A DNA stretch of 64,000 bases from Hwangdonia lutea. Its GTDB lineage: Bacteria > Bacteroidota > Bacteroidia > Flavobacteriales > Flavobacteriaceae. Positions 43,853-52,569 of the stretch are shown here, piece by piece. Made by a program: the position numbers and the translations under genes. Position 1 is the stretch's first letter. Each line of letters opens with the position of its first letter. A model generated the notes under the pieces. That model did not search any database. It was not told the DNA's origin and worked only from the letters and a program-made list of their open reading frames with translations. Location of the stretch: assembly GCF_032814565.1 (NCBI RefSeq), contig NZ_CP136521.1:964501-1028500 (forward strand). Direction: 5' to 3'.

Positions 43853-44437
43853 TTATACTTCTTTTTTTGCAATTAATCCTTTGGTGAATTCGTTTAGTGT
43901 TTCCACTTTTTGCTCGAAATCTCCTTTTATTGTTTTTCTGTATTCATTTAAATTTTGAACTAAATCGTCTACATTCTCTGGGATAACATCCTCAAAAAAT
44001 TGGCGCAGTCGTTTAGCTGTTGTTGGTGATTTTCCGTTTGTTGAAATCGCCACCTTTACATTACCTTTTGTTACAATACCGCCCATATAAAAATCGCAAT
44101 ACGGTGGGTTATCGGCAACATTTACTAAAATACTTCTTTTTCTACAATGTTTGTAAACTTTTACGTTAACTTTAGGTACGTTAGTCGTTGCAACAACAAT
44201 ATGCTTTCCTTTTAAATAACGCTTATGGTACTTATCCTTTATAAGCGTAACTTGCCCTTTATTTGACAAAGATAAAGTATCTTCTCTAAACATTGGCGAT
44301 ACCATTGTTACACAAGCATCTGGACTGGATTTTAAAAGGAATCTCAATTTTTCTTCAGCTACACCGCCACCGCCAACAATAAGTACGTTAAGGTTTTGTG
44401 CTTTTAAAAAAATGGGATATAAATTATTTCTTTCCAT
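43853..44437 (-). CDS. Precorrin-2 dehydrogenase / sirohydrochlorin ferrochelatase
   Basis: This 194-residue Met8/CysG N-terminal-type protein starts NLYPIFLKAQNLNVLIVGGG, with an NAD-binding GGGGVAEEKLRFLL. The conserved catalytic region is NVADNPPYCDFYMGGIVTKGNVKVAISTNGKSPTTAKRLRQ. It oxidises precorrin-2 and probably inserts iron, giving the siroheme needed by the sulfite reductase of the same operon. The methyltransferase that precedes it in the pathway is the adjacent upstream gene, 3 nt away. Confidence 0.93.
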   Translation of the reverse strand: MERNNLYPIFLKAQNLNVLIVGGGGVAEEKLRFLLKSSPDACVTMVSPMFREDTLSLSNKGQVTLIKDKYHKRYLKGKHIVVATTNVPKVNVKVYKHCRKRSILVNVADNPPYCDFYMGGIVTKGNVKVAISTNGKSPTTAKRLRQFFEDVIPENVDDLVQNLNEYRKTIKGDFEQKVETLNEFTKGLIAKKEV

Positions 44438-44440
44438 GGC

Positions 44441-45202
44441 CTAAGCTGTTGCAAATTCTTTATAAATAGAATTTAAAACAACGCGCTCTTTAACCACATC
44501 GCCAATAACTATTATGGCAGGTGAAGACAGTTGTTTTTCCGCAACAATTTTTTCAATATTACTAATAGTACCGACACCAAATTTTTCATATTCGGTTGTC
44601 CCGTTTTGAATGATGGCGATGGCCGTATCTTGCTTGTTTTCTTTTGAAAATACTTTAACTATTTCACTGAGTTTACCCATGCCCATTAAAATAACAACCG
44701 TTGCGGTTGATTTTGCTGCCAAGGCCACATCGTTTGATAATTTATGCGCTTTGGTTGTGCCTGTAATGACCCAAAAACTTTCTGAAGCACCGCGTTTTGT
44801 TAACGGGATGCCTTGATATGCTGGTACCGCAATGGCCGATGATATACCGGGAACGACATAGGTTTCTAAACCAAACTGTTGGGCATAATCAATCTCTTCG
44901 GCACCACGACCAAAAATAAACGGGTCGCCACCTTTTAAACGTACCACATGCCCATGAGACTTTGCCCTGCTTACAATAAGCTCGTTAATTTGATCTTGTT
45001 GATAAGCATAACAACCTTTGCGTTTGCCTACAAAAATTAGCTCAGCATCGTTTGATGCATAATCCAAAAGCGCTTTATTAATAAGTGCATCATACAAAAT
45101 AACATCGGCCAATTCTATAGCTTTAATAGCTTTAAGGGTTATTAAATCCACATCGCCAGGGCCAGCGCCTACAACCGTTAATTTTGGAACTTTAGTGTTC
45201 AT
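44441..45202 (-). CDS. cobA: Uroporphyrinogen-III C-methyltransferase
   Basis: The enzyme methylates uroporphyrinogen III twice with SAM to give precorrin-2. The 253-residue protein has VVGAGPGDVDLITLKA, VILYDALIN, LKGGDPFIFGRGAEEI, VVPGISSAIAVPAYQGIPLTKRG, and VVILMGMGKL, the full SUMT signature set. With the next gene it forms a two-protein siroheme pathway. It follows the sulfite reductase gene by 6 nt. Confidence 0.96.
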   Translation of the reverse strand: MNTKVPKLTVVGAGPGDVDLITLKAIKAIELADVILYDALINKALLDYASNDAELIFVGKRKGCYAYQQDQINELIVSRAKSHGHVVRLKGGDPFIFGRGAEEIDYAQQFGLETYVVPGISSAIAVPAYQGIPLTKRGASESFWVITGTTKAHKLSNDVALAAKSTATVVILMGMGKLSEIVKVFSKENKQDTAIAIIQNGTTEYEKFGVGTISNIEKIVAEKQLSSPAIIVIGDVVKERVVLNSIYKEFATA

Positions 45203-45208
45203 TTTGTT

Positions 45209-47323
45209 TTAAACTGCTTTCTTTTGAAGGGTACTTATTTCTTTTTCAGCTTCTCTAAAAGCTCTTACATTATCTAAAAACTGATTGGCATTTTCTATGT
45301 ATTTTGATGCGAAATCTTTTGTTGGCGCATGCTTTTTAATTTGATAAATCAGCTCTGAAAAAGATACACCTAAATCAATTCTTCCGCTTTCAACGAATAA
45401 TTCATCAAACTGACTAATGATTCCGGCTTGTGTGTTTGTCTTTTTATTTTCGGCCAATAACAACGCCTTCGCGGAATTAACCAAAGAACTGTAAGCGTGA
45501 TAAATGGCACTTGAATACACCTTGTTATTGAATGATTCTTGAGCATTTTCAATTTTCTCTTCACTCTCTAAAAACAACGTGGCAATTAAATCGATGACTA
45601 CACCCGCACATTCACCAATACCAATTTCCTTTACATATTTTTCGGTGTTTCCCCAATCGATAAAATCGGTTTGGGTTAAGTTTGAAACATCCGAAAGGTC
45701 GGTTAAAAGATCATAAAAATACTTTTCGCCTTTTTGTTTATAATAGGAAACAAATGGTTTTCCGCTGGCATTGGCTTCAAAATCATTTAAAATTCTACGC
45801 AGTGCCTCGGGGCCTCTTTTACTTGGAATTTTCACAACTTTATCTGCAAAAGTCGCATGTCCATCACCTAAATTTCCACCACCCAACAACACTTGTAAAG
45901 CGGGCGCCACCAATTTATCTGGCGTGCGAACAGACATGCCTTGAAAACCAATATTAGCCATATTGTGCTGTCCGCAAGCATTCATACAGCCACTAATTTT
46001 AATGACCAAATCTTTATTTTTTAAATACTGCGGATATTCTGCTTTTATAACGCGCTCTAACTCATCGGCAATCCCAGTACTGCTTGCTATTCCTAAATTA
46101 CAGGTGTCGGTTCCCGGGCACGCCGTAATATCCACGGCTTTATTATAACCGGCTTCAACAAAGTCTAATTTTTCTAATTCGGTGTAGAAAAATGGCACTA
46201 ATTCTCGTTTTACAAATGGAATAACGATGTTTTGACGCAATGTTAATCGTAATTCTCCAGCAGCGTAGTTTTCGACTAAATCTGCTAACAATCGTGCTTT
46301 ATCGGTATAAAAATCACCTAAAAGGACTTTAATGCCAATAGCCACATAACCATCTTGTTTTTGGGGAATGAGGTTTGTTGATTTCCACGTTTCAAAAGCG
46401 TTTTGATCTTTAATTTCAACTTGAGGAATGTTCGTGATTTCAACAGGTTTTGAATACGGATATCCTTTGGCATCAATAACAACCGATTTAAATTCAATGG
46501 CATTTTGTTCTTCTTCAACTAAGGTTTTAAAAGCATCTAAGCCAATATCCTTTATTAAGAATTTCATACGCGCTTTGGCACGACTTTTACGTTCGCCGTA
46601 GCGATCGAACACCCTTAAAACGCCTTCCATAAGCGGAATGATTTTATCGGTTCCTAAAAAATCATATAACAAATCGGCATGCCTGGGTTGTGAGCCCAAT
46701 CCGCCGCCAAGCATCACTTTAAAACCACGAACACCATTTTTAATTTTAGCGATAAACCCTAAATCGTGAATGTACGAGAGGCCGGTATCTTCGTCCGAAG
46801 CCGAGAACGATACTTTAAATTTACGTCCCATTTCTTGGCAAATCGGGTTACGTAAAAAGAACTTAAAAAGCGCATCGGCATAAGGCGATACATCAAACGG
46901 TTCGTTAACGTCGATACCCGCCGTTTCGGAGGCCGTTACATTTCTAACCGTGTTTCCACAAGCCTCTCTTATGGTTACATCGTCTTTATCCAATTGTGCC
47001 CAAAGTTCGGGCGTTCTGTTGATATCGACATAGTGAATTTGAATATCTTGACGCGTTGTAATGTGCAATCTCCCTCTGGAATACTCATCTGAAACATCAG
47101 AGATTGTACGCAACTGACTAGATAACAACTTGCCGTATGGCAGCTTAATTCGCACCATTTGCACGCCCTCTTGTCGCTGACCGTAAATACCACGTGCCAG
47201 TCGCAGGCTTCTAAACTTTTCTTCGTCAATTTTTCCAGTATTGAAAAGCTCAATTTTATTGGCTAATTCAATAATGTCTTTTTCAACTACTGGATTTTCT
47301 ATTTCTGTTCTAAAACTTTGCAT
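45209..47323 (-). CDS. Sulfite/nitrite reductase hemoprotein with C-terminal HEPN-like domain
   Basis: The 704 residues split into a complete siroheme-4Fe-4S reductase (about 1-560) and a helical extension (about 585-700). Reductase marks are the two ferredoxin-like repeats (GRLHITTRQDIQIHY and GELRLTLRQNIVIPF), RNVTASETAGIDV, and the cluster ligands in CPGTDTCNLG and KISGCMNACGQHNM. The extension reads KVYSSAIYHAYSSLVNSAKALLLAE and resembles HEPN domains; the HEPN ribonuclease motif RxxxxH is not visible. Operon context favours sulfite reduction to sulfide with electrons from the co-encoded reductase; nitrite as substrate cannot be excluded by eye. Confidence 0.88.
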   Translation of the reverse strand: MQSFRTEIENPVVEKDIIELANKIELFNTGKIDEEKFRSLRLARGIYGQRQEGVQMVRIKLPYGKLLSSQLRTISDVSDEYSRGRLHITTRQDIQIHYVDINRTPELWAQLDKDDVTIREACGNTVRNVTASETAGIDVNEPFDVSPYADALFKFFLRNPICQEMGRKFKVSFSASDEDTGLSYIHDLGFIAKIKNGVRGFKVMLGGGLGSQPRHADLLYDFLGTDKIIPLMEGVLRVFDRYGERKSRAKARMKFLIKDIGLDAFKTLVEEEQNAIEFKSVVIDAKGYPYSKPVEITNIPQVEIKDQNAFETWKSTNLIPQKQDGYVAIGIKVLLGDFYTDKARLLADLVENYAAGELRLTLRQNIVIPFVKRELVPFFYTELEKLDFVEAGYNKAVDITACPGTDTCNLGIASSTGIADELERVIKAEYPQYLKNKDLVIKISGCMNACGQHNMANIGFQGMSVRTPDKLVAPALQVLLGGGNLGDGHATFADKVVKIPSKRGPEALRRILNDFEANASGKPFVSYYKQKGEKYFYDLLTDLSDVSNLTQTDFIDWGNTEKYVKEIGIGECAGVVIDLIATLFLESEEKIENAQESFNNKVYSSAIYHAYSSLVNSAKALLLAENKKTNTQAGIISQFDELFVESGRIDLGVSFSELIYQIKKHAPTKDFASKYIENANQFLDNVRAFREAEKEISTLQKKAV

Positions 47324-47383
47324 GAGATTCCTTACCTCGTATGAAAGAGGCGTTTTTTTTAGTGTTTATATTATGTTGTTTTA

Positions 47384-48631
47384 TTACTGAATAAAACCTG
47401 CGCCAACCGTATTGTTGGATTGGGAATCGATGATTATAAATGAGCCGTTTGTTCTATGGTTTTTAAATGCATCGTAAAAAACGGGCTTGTTTAATTTAAA
47501 GCTTACAGAAGCAATATCGTTCATTCCCAAACCGTTTACATCTTCTTCAATCCCCGAATAATCTGGATTTATTTTATGATGGATCGCATCTACTTTCGCC
47601 AAAACTTTATTGATTCCGTGCTGAACCACATATTTTTTACCAGCGGTTAATTGGGTTGAATCCATCCAACACACATTGGCTGTAAATTGTTTTTCTATAG
47701 TTGGCAAGTCGTTTTCTTTAACAATCATATCACCGCGGCTTACGTTAATATCGTCTTCCAAAGTGATGGTTACCGATGAACGCCTCGAAGCGGTTTCATA
47801 TTTTTCATCGTAAAAATAAATGTCTTTTATCTTCGATTTTGTTTGCGATGGCAGCACCACAATATCGTCTCCCACACTTAAATTACCGCCGTAAACTTTT
47901 CCGGCGTAACCTCTAAAATCGTGAAACTCTTCTGTTTTTGGTCGTATAACATATTGCACCGGGAACCGTGGTGTTCCTATATTAAAAATATCAGCTTTAT
48001 CAATTTTTTCTAAATGCTCTAACAACGTTTCACCTTTATACCAAGGCATCTTATCTGTTTTATTAACCACGTTATCACCTTTTAAAGCACTTACCGGAAT
48101 GAAGGTGATTTTCTGATCTTGATAATCACGCTTACTCATCAGCGCCTCAAAATCAGCTTTGATTTTATTGTAAACATCTTCCGAATAATCTACCAAATCC
48201 ATTTTATTAATAGCAACAACCACATCTTTAATGCGAAGTAAATTATTGATGAAAAAGTGACGATTGGTTTGCTCTATCACCCCTTTTCTGGCATCGATTA
48301 AAATGATGGACGCCTGCGATGTTGAAGCACCAGTAACCATGTTTCGTGTGTACTCCACATGCCCTGGCGTATCCGCGATAATGTAACTTTTTTTGGCTGT
48401 TGAAAAATAAATATGTGCCACATCAATAGTGATACCTTGTTCTCTTTCGGCCACCAAACCATCGGTTGCCAACGAAAAATCCAAATAATCGTAACCGCGC
48501 TGTTTACTGGTTTTTTCAATAGCTTCTAATTTATCGGTGGTTAATGATTTTGTATCGTAAAGAATACGCCCAATTAAGGTGCTTTTTCCATCATCTACAC
48601 TTCCTGCTGTTGCAATTTTTAATACTTCCAT
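47384..48631 (-). CDS. cysN: Sulfate adenylyltransferase subunit 1 (GTPase)
   Basis: CysN hydrolyses GTP to drive APS formation by CysD. The 415-residue protein is an EF-Tu-like GTPase: GSVDDGKSTLIGRIL, DTPGHVEYTRNM, NKMDLVDYSE, then beta-barrel domains with SRGDMIV. It is shorter than Escherichia coli CysN (about 475) and carries no fused APS kinase domain. It follows cysD by 84 nt; that gap holds a GTCATTTCCGG-type hairpin (48682-48701). Confidence 0.95.
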   Translation of the reverse strand: MEVLKIATAGSVDDGKSTLIGRILYDTKSLTTDKLEAIEKTSKQRGYDYLDFSLATDGLVAEREQGITIDVAHIYFSTAKKSYIIADTPGHVEYTRNMVTGASTSQASIILIDARKGVIEQTNRHFFINNLLRIKDVVVAINKMDLVDYSEDVYNKIKADFEALMSKRDYQDQKITFIPVSALKGDNVVNKTDKMPWYKGETLLEHLEKIDKADIFNIGTPRFPVQYVIRPKTEEFHDFRGYAGKVYGGNLSVGDDIVVLPSQTKSKIKDIYFYDEKYETASRRSSVTITLEDDINVSRGDMIVKENDLPTIEKQFTANVCWMDSTQLTAGKKYVVQHGINKVLAKVDAIHHKINPDYSGIEEDVNGLGMNDIASVSFKLNKPVFYDAFKNHRTNGSFIIIDSQSNNTVGAGFIQ

Positions 48632-48681
48632 TTTTTATAATAATTTAGGTTCTAAACCTAATTTGTATTTGTTTTAAAAAG

Positions 48682-48701
48682 ATTTCCGCCTACCCGGAAA
48701 T
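48682..48701. repeat. Short dispersed hairpin between cysD and cysN
   Basis: ATTTCCG (48682) and CGGAAAT (48695) form a 7-bp stem within the wider GTCATTTCCGGGTAGGCGG word read on the minus strand. Confidence 0.5.
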
Positions 48702-48715
48702 GACAAAATTGTATT

Positions 48716-49621
48716 CTAGAAATACCCTTGCTGTTTACGTTTTTCCATGGCCGCTTCAGAGCGTTTATCGTCTATACGTGCGCCACGCTCAGAAATGGTG
48801 CTTTCTCGAATTTCCTGCACTACGGTTTTTATATCGGCGGCATCGGATAAGACGGCTGCGGTACAGCTCATATCGCCAACGGTTCTAAATCTAACGGTAC
48901 GCTCTAAAACCTCTTCATTTTCATCTCTAAAAACCACCTCATCATCTGCAGACCAGATTAGTCCGTCTCGTAAAAAAGTGGCTCTGGTGTGTGCGAAATA
49001 AATAGATGGGATTTCTATATTTTCTTTTTCGATGTACGACCAAACATCCAATTCTGTCCAATTTGAAATAGGAAACACCCGTACATTTTGTCCGTGTTCA
49101 ATATCACCATTCAACATATCGAACAATTCGGGGCGTTGGTTTTTTTCATCCCATTGACCGAAATCATCACGTACCGAAAAAATACGCTCTTTGGCTCTCG
49201 CTTTTTCTTCGTCACGACGTGCGCCTCCAATACAAGCATCGAATTTAAATTCTTCAATGGCATCTAAAAGCGTGGTGGTTTGTAGCATGTTTCGGCTGGC
49301 GTATCTTCCCGATTCTTCTTTTACCTTGCCTTCATCAATAGAGTCTTGAACGTTTCTTACTATGAGTTCCAGCCCTAATTCTTTAACCAATCGGTCTCTA
49401 AATTCAATGGTTTCAGGAAAATTATGCCCTGTATCGATATGCATTAAAGGAAACGGAATTTTAGCAGGATAAAAGGCTTTTACAGCTAACCTTACTAAGG
49501 TGATTGAATCTTTCCCTCCTGAAAATAACAGTACTGGGTTTTCAAATTGTGCTGCCACTTCTCTCATGATATAAATGGCTTCGTTTTCTAACGAATTTAT
49601 ATGCGATGTGTCTTTCTTCAT
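48716..49621 (-). CDS. cysD: Sulfate adenylyltransferase subunit 2
   Basis: CysD forms APS from ATP and sulfate. The start at 49621 (MKKDTSHINSLENEAIYIMR) gives 301 residues; an ATG 18 nt further upstream is an alternative. The PP-loop is FSGGKDSITLVRLA, followed by MHIDTGHNFPETIEFRD, a GGARRDEEKARAKER loop, and VFPISNWTELDVWSYI. The C-terminus KRKQQGYF is as in CysD. It is paired with cysN. Confidence 0.96.
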   Translation of the reverse strand: MKKDTSHINSLENEAIYIMREVAAQFENPVLLFSGGKDSITLVRLAVKAFYPAKIPFPLMHIDTGHNFPETIEFRDRLVKELGLELIVRNVQDSIDEGKVKEESGRYASRNMLQTTTLLDAIEEFKFDACIGGARRDEEKARAKERIFSVRDDFGQWDEKNQRPELFDMLNGDIEHGQNVRVFPISNWTELDVWSYIEKENIEIPSIYFAHTRATFLRDGLIWSADDEVVFRDENEEVLERTVRFRTVGDMSCTAAVLSDAADIKTVVQEIRESTISERGARIDDKRSEAAMEKRKQQGYF

Positions 49622-49710
49622 TTTTATTATTTTTTCCATTTGCTACGAATTCACAAATGCTTTTCTTTTTATTTTTAACTGTTTACTGAGACTGTGACTG
49701 TTAACTTTAA

Positions 49711-50331
49711 TTAAGCATGCAATCCACACTCTCTGTTTTCTAATGCTTTTGTTGGGTCGAAATATTTAAACTCGTTTGGCAAATTATGTTCTTCTAAATA
49801 ACTATCTAATTTTTCATCGGTCCAATAATAAAACGGACTCACTTTTAATACGCCATCTTTACTTAAACTAAAAATACCGATGCTGTTTCTAAAGGCCGTT
49901 TGCCCTTGGCGCAAGTTGGTAAACCACACGTTTGGTTTATGCTCGTCCATAGCACGTTTAAAAGGCTCCAATTTTACTTGCTCAGTAAATAAGGCGTGTT
50001 CGGGCGCATCAACACTTGGTATTCCCAAAACCACATCGCGGTGCGCCGAGGTTTGTTTTGGCACATATAAAAACACATTTAAGTTTAAGTTAGCAATAAC
50101 ATCTTCCGCGTGTTTATAGGTTTGCAGGGTATTATACCCGGTGTCGCACCACACTACCGGAATGTTCGATTTCACTTGACTTACAGCATGCAAAATGGCC
50201 GCTTCGTAAGGTCTGAAATTGGTGGTTACCACTGCTTTTTTATTCAGTTCGAAAGCTTTTTTTATAATATCAGAAGGTGATGCTTCTTTAAAAGCCTCGT
50301 TTAATTTTTCTATTTGATTTTGGTCTATCAT
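49711..50331 (-). CDS. cysH: Phosphoadenylylsulfate reductase, PAPS type
   Basis: CysH reduces activated sulfate to sulfite with a thiol donor. From ATG 50331 the protein is 206 residues; this start is preferred because it overlaps the previous stop (TAATG). The catalytic tail ECGLHA ends the protein. The only other Cys is in VVWCDTG, so the CC/CxxC cluster ligands of APS reductases are missing and it should use PAPS. That requires an APS kinase, which is not in the operon. Confidence 0.92.
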   Translation of the reverse strand: MIDQNQIEKLNEAFKEASPSDIIKKAFELNKKAVVTTNFRPYEAAILHAVSQVKSNIPVVWCDTGYNTLQTYKHAEDVIANLNLNVFLYVPKQTSAHRDVVLGIPSVDAPEHALFTEQVKLEPFKRAMDEHKPNVWFTNLRQGQTAFRNSIGIFSLSKDGVLKVSPFYYWTDEKLDSYLEEHNLPNEFKYFDPTKALENRECGLHA

Positions 50332-50630
50332 TACTTTCCCCACTTTATGTTATTCCATGCACGTTCATGGAAGAAATACAATACCATTTTTGATGCAAAC
50401 TCAACTGAAGCTATGGTAACTGCCATGGTTGCTTCGCCTGTGATAAGCCAGGACAAAACAAGGGTATCAAGCGTACCAATGATTCTCCAACTTATTGTTT
50501 TGGCGAGACTGCGTTTTACTTTTTCTTCGGATTTTTCAATCTTTTCAGATACCTTTTCTCCTGACGGGTTGTTAATATCTATCACTTTCACATCCTTATT
50601 ATTTCTATTTAAAACAGCATCAATAATCAT
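50331..50630 (-). CDS. DUF2061 small membrane protein
   Basis: The 99 residues have a charged N-terminal part (GEKVSEKIEKSEEKVKRSLAK) and the DUF2061 signature TISWRIIGTLDTLVLSWLITGE with a second helix ending VLYFFHERAWNNI. It is often the first gene of flavobacterial sulfate assimilation operons, which hints at a role in sulfate entry or sensing, but no activity is known. It overlaps cysH by 1 nt. Promoter and dyad lie just upstream. Confidence 0.88.
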   Translation of the reverse strand: MIIDAVLNRNNKDVKVIDINNPSGEKVSEKIEKSEEKVKRSLAKTISWRIIGTLDTLVLSWLITGEATMAVTIASVEFASKMVLYFFHERAWNNIKWGK

Positions 50631-50652
50631 ATGTTTTGAATTTTTATATTAA

Positions 50653-50683
50653 TCCTATAGATTTACTAGGAGATACAAAAGTA
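50653..50683 (-). promoter_or_regulatory. Promoter and candidate operator of the sulfate assimilation operon
   Basis: Minus-strand TACTTTTG (50676-50683) is an exact -7 box with TTTC about 18 nt upstream. The dyad TCCTA-N9-TAGGA (50653-50671) covers the expected start site near 50669. An Rrf2-type regulator encoded 170 nt upstream is a natural candidate to bind it. Confidence 0.5.
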
Positions 50684-50800
50684 AAATATTTTTTTTCTTA
50701 TGAAAGATATTTAACAACTTTTAAGGATATGAAAATGATTTTAGTACAATGGACTGTAATTATCTAAAAAAATAGTTTGAATTTTAAGAAATTCTCAACA

Positions 50801-51214
50801 CTAATTTCCCGATAAATCTGCTAATGTGGTGTTTCTGAATACTTGAAGAGTGTTATCGCGCACCTGAATCATGAGTTTATTAACGCTGCATTTTTCTTCA
50901 TCGGGGCAATCGTCGCACTTTTCGTAAAAATTTAAACTCACACAGGGCACCATGGCAATAGGACCTTCAAGAACACGCATCACATCGGTCATTTTAACCT
51001 CGGTAGGCTCTTGCCGTAAATAATAGCCACCGTGTTTGCCTTTTTTAGAGCCTAAAATTCCCGATTTTCTAAGGGTAAGTAAAATGCTTTCTAAAAACTT
51101 TGGAGGTATGTTTTCGCTTTTTGCAATCTCAGAAACACGAACAGGTTCGTCCCCTTCTTTTCTGGCAATATAAGTGAGCGCTTTTAAACCGTATTTTGTT
51201 TTTTTGGATAGCAT
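50801..51214 (-). CDS. Rrf2 family transcriptional regulator
   Basis: The 137-residue protein has the Rrf2 winged helix: MLSKKTKYGLKALTYIARKEG, VRVSEIAKSENIPPKFLESIL, GILGSKKGKHGGYYL. The C-terminal Cys-rich loop has four Cys in 20 residues (CVSLNFYEKCDDCPDEEKC), which may bind an Fe-S cluster as in IscR; without it the closest idea is CymR, the cysteine regulator. It directly precedes the sulfate operon on the same strand but is separated from it by a promoter. Confidence 0.92.
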   Translation of the reverse strand: MLSKKTKYGLKALTYIARKEGDEPVRVSEIAKSENIPPKFLESILLTLRKSGILGSKKGKHGGYYLRQEPTEVKMTDVMRVLEGPIAMVPCVSLNFYEKCDDCPDEEKCSVNKLMIQVRDNTLQVFRNTTLADLSGN

Positions 51215-51374
51215 GGTGCTAATATAGTTAATTACTTATTCTCTTTAAAACAAACTGAAAAAACTAGATAATTCACAAATGCTTTTCGGTGTTTTAAACA
51301 GCTATAAAAGAATTTGTTTTGAGCTTGTTTAGTCTAAATTACTATTTTTACTTAAATCACCTAGCTTGCAATAC

Positions 51375-52568
51375 ATGAAAACACTTATTAAAATTACCTC
51401 ATTACTATGTCTAATCATTTTAAATCAGACGTGTAAAGAAAACCATAGTGAAACCCAACGTTACGAAGACATTATACAAAAAAGCGCAGACCAGTATTCT
51501 AAGATGCACAAAACAATATATCCTGAAATAAATAATAAAAATTTTATTCCAAGAACTATAAACGAAAACGGAAAGGTTAGATTAGTTGGTATTTATAATT
51601 GGACTAGTGGTTTTTATGCTGGGTCGCTTTGGTATTTAAACTTTTTAACCGAAGACACAAAATGGGAAAAATTAGCCATGGAATACACCAAAAAACTAGA
51701 CACCATAAAATATTGGGAGGGCAACCATGATGTTGGATTTATTATGGAATGTTCTTACGGAAACGCCTTAAAAAAAACAGTCTCAAAAACATTTGATAGC
51801 GTTATTGTTCAAACTGCTAAATCTTTGGCAACCCGTTATCACCCAAAAGCTGGCATTATTCAATCTTGGAATGCCAACAAAAAATGGAATTGCCCCGTAA
51901 TTATTGACAATATGATGAATCTTGAATTACTTTTTCATGCCACAAAAATTAGTGGCGACTCAACATATTACAATATTGCCGTTTCTCATGCCGATAAGAC
52001 CTTAGAAAATCATTTTAGACCAGATAACAGCTCGTACCACGTACTCAATTACGACGTTACCAATGGTGAGATTTTAAACAGGAATACGCATCAAGGGCTT
52101 TCTGATGATTCTGCCTGGGCAAGAGGACAAGCTTGGGGGTTATACGGTTTTACGGTTTGTTACAGAGAAACAAAAAACCCTAATTACCTAAACCAAGCCA
52201 TAAAAATTGCCGACTTTATTATAAACCATCCTAATTTACCTAAAGACAAAATCCCCTATTGGGATTATAATGCTTCAGCTAGTAATGAAACACCAAGAGA
52301 TGCTTCGGCGGCAGCAATTACAGCTTCAGCTTTGTATGAATTAAGCACTTTTACAAAAGATAACAGTAATAATTATAAAAGTTTTGCAGATGACATTTTG
52401 CAAAATTTGTGCAGCCCAAACTATTTTGCCGATGCAGGCACCAATGCCAATTTTTTATTGAAACACTCAGTTGGAAGTATTCCTCATGATGTAGAAATTG
52501 ATGTGCCTTTAAATTATGCCGATTATTACTTTTTAGAAGCGTTGTACAGACAAAAAAAATTAAAATAA
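51375..52568 (+). CDS. Glycoside hydrolase family 88, unsaturated glucuronyl hydrolase
   Basis: GH88 enzymes remove the unsaturated uronic acid left by polysaccharide lyases. From ATG 51375 the protein has 397 residues with a signal resembling a lipoprotein signal (LIILNQTCKEN). The catalytic Asp residues fit NHDVGFIMECSYGNA and IIDNMMNLELLFHA; QGLSDDSAWARGQAWGLYGF and EIDVPLNYADYYFLEAL complete the (alpha/alpha)6 barrel signature. It precedes a DUF2264 gene by 1 nt, a pairing suggestive of pectin, ulvan or glycosaminoglycan breakdown. A possible weak promoter (TTTG, about 21 nt, TATTTTTA) lies upstream. Confidence 0.92.
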   Translation: MKTLIKITSLLCLIILNQTCKENHSETQRYEDIIQKSADQYSKMHKTIYPEINNKNFIPRTINENGKVRLVGIYNWTSGFYAGSLWYLNFLTEDTKWEKLAMEYTKKLDTIKYWEGNHDVGFIMECSYGNALKKTVSKTFDSVIVQTAKSLATRYHPKAGIIQSWNANKKWNCPVIIDNMMNLELLFHATKISGDSTYYNIAVSHADKTLENHFRPDNSSYHVLNYDVTNGEILNRNTHQGLSDDSAWARGQAWGLYGFTVCYRETKNPNYLNQAIKIADFIINHPNLPKDKIPYWDYNASASNETPRDASAAAITASALYELSTFTKDNSNNYKSFADDILQNLCSPNYFADAGTNANFLLKHSVGSIPHDVEIDVPLNYADYYFLEALYRQKKLK

Positions 52569-52569
52569 A

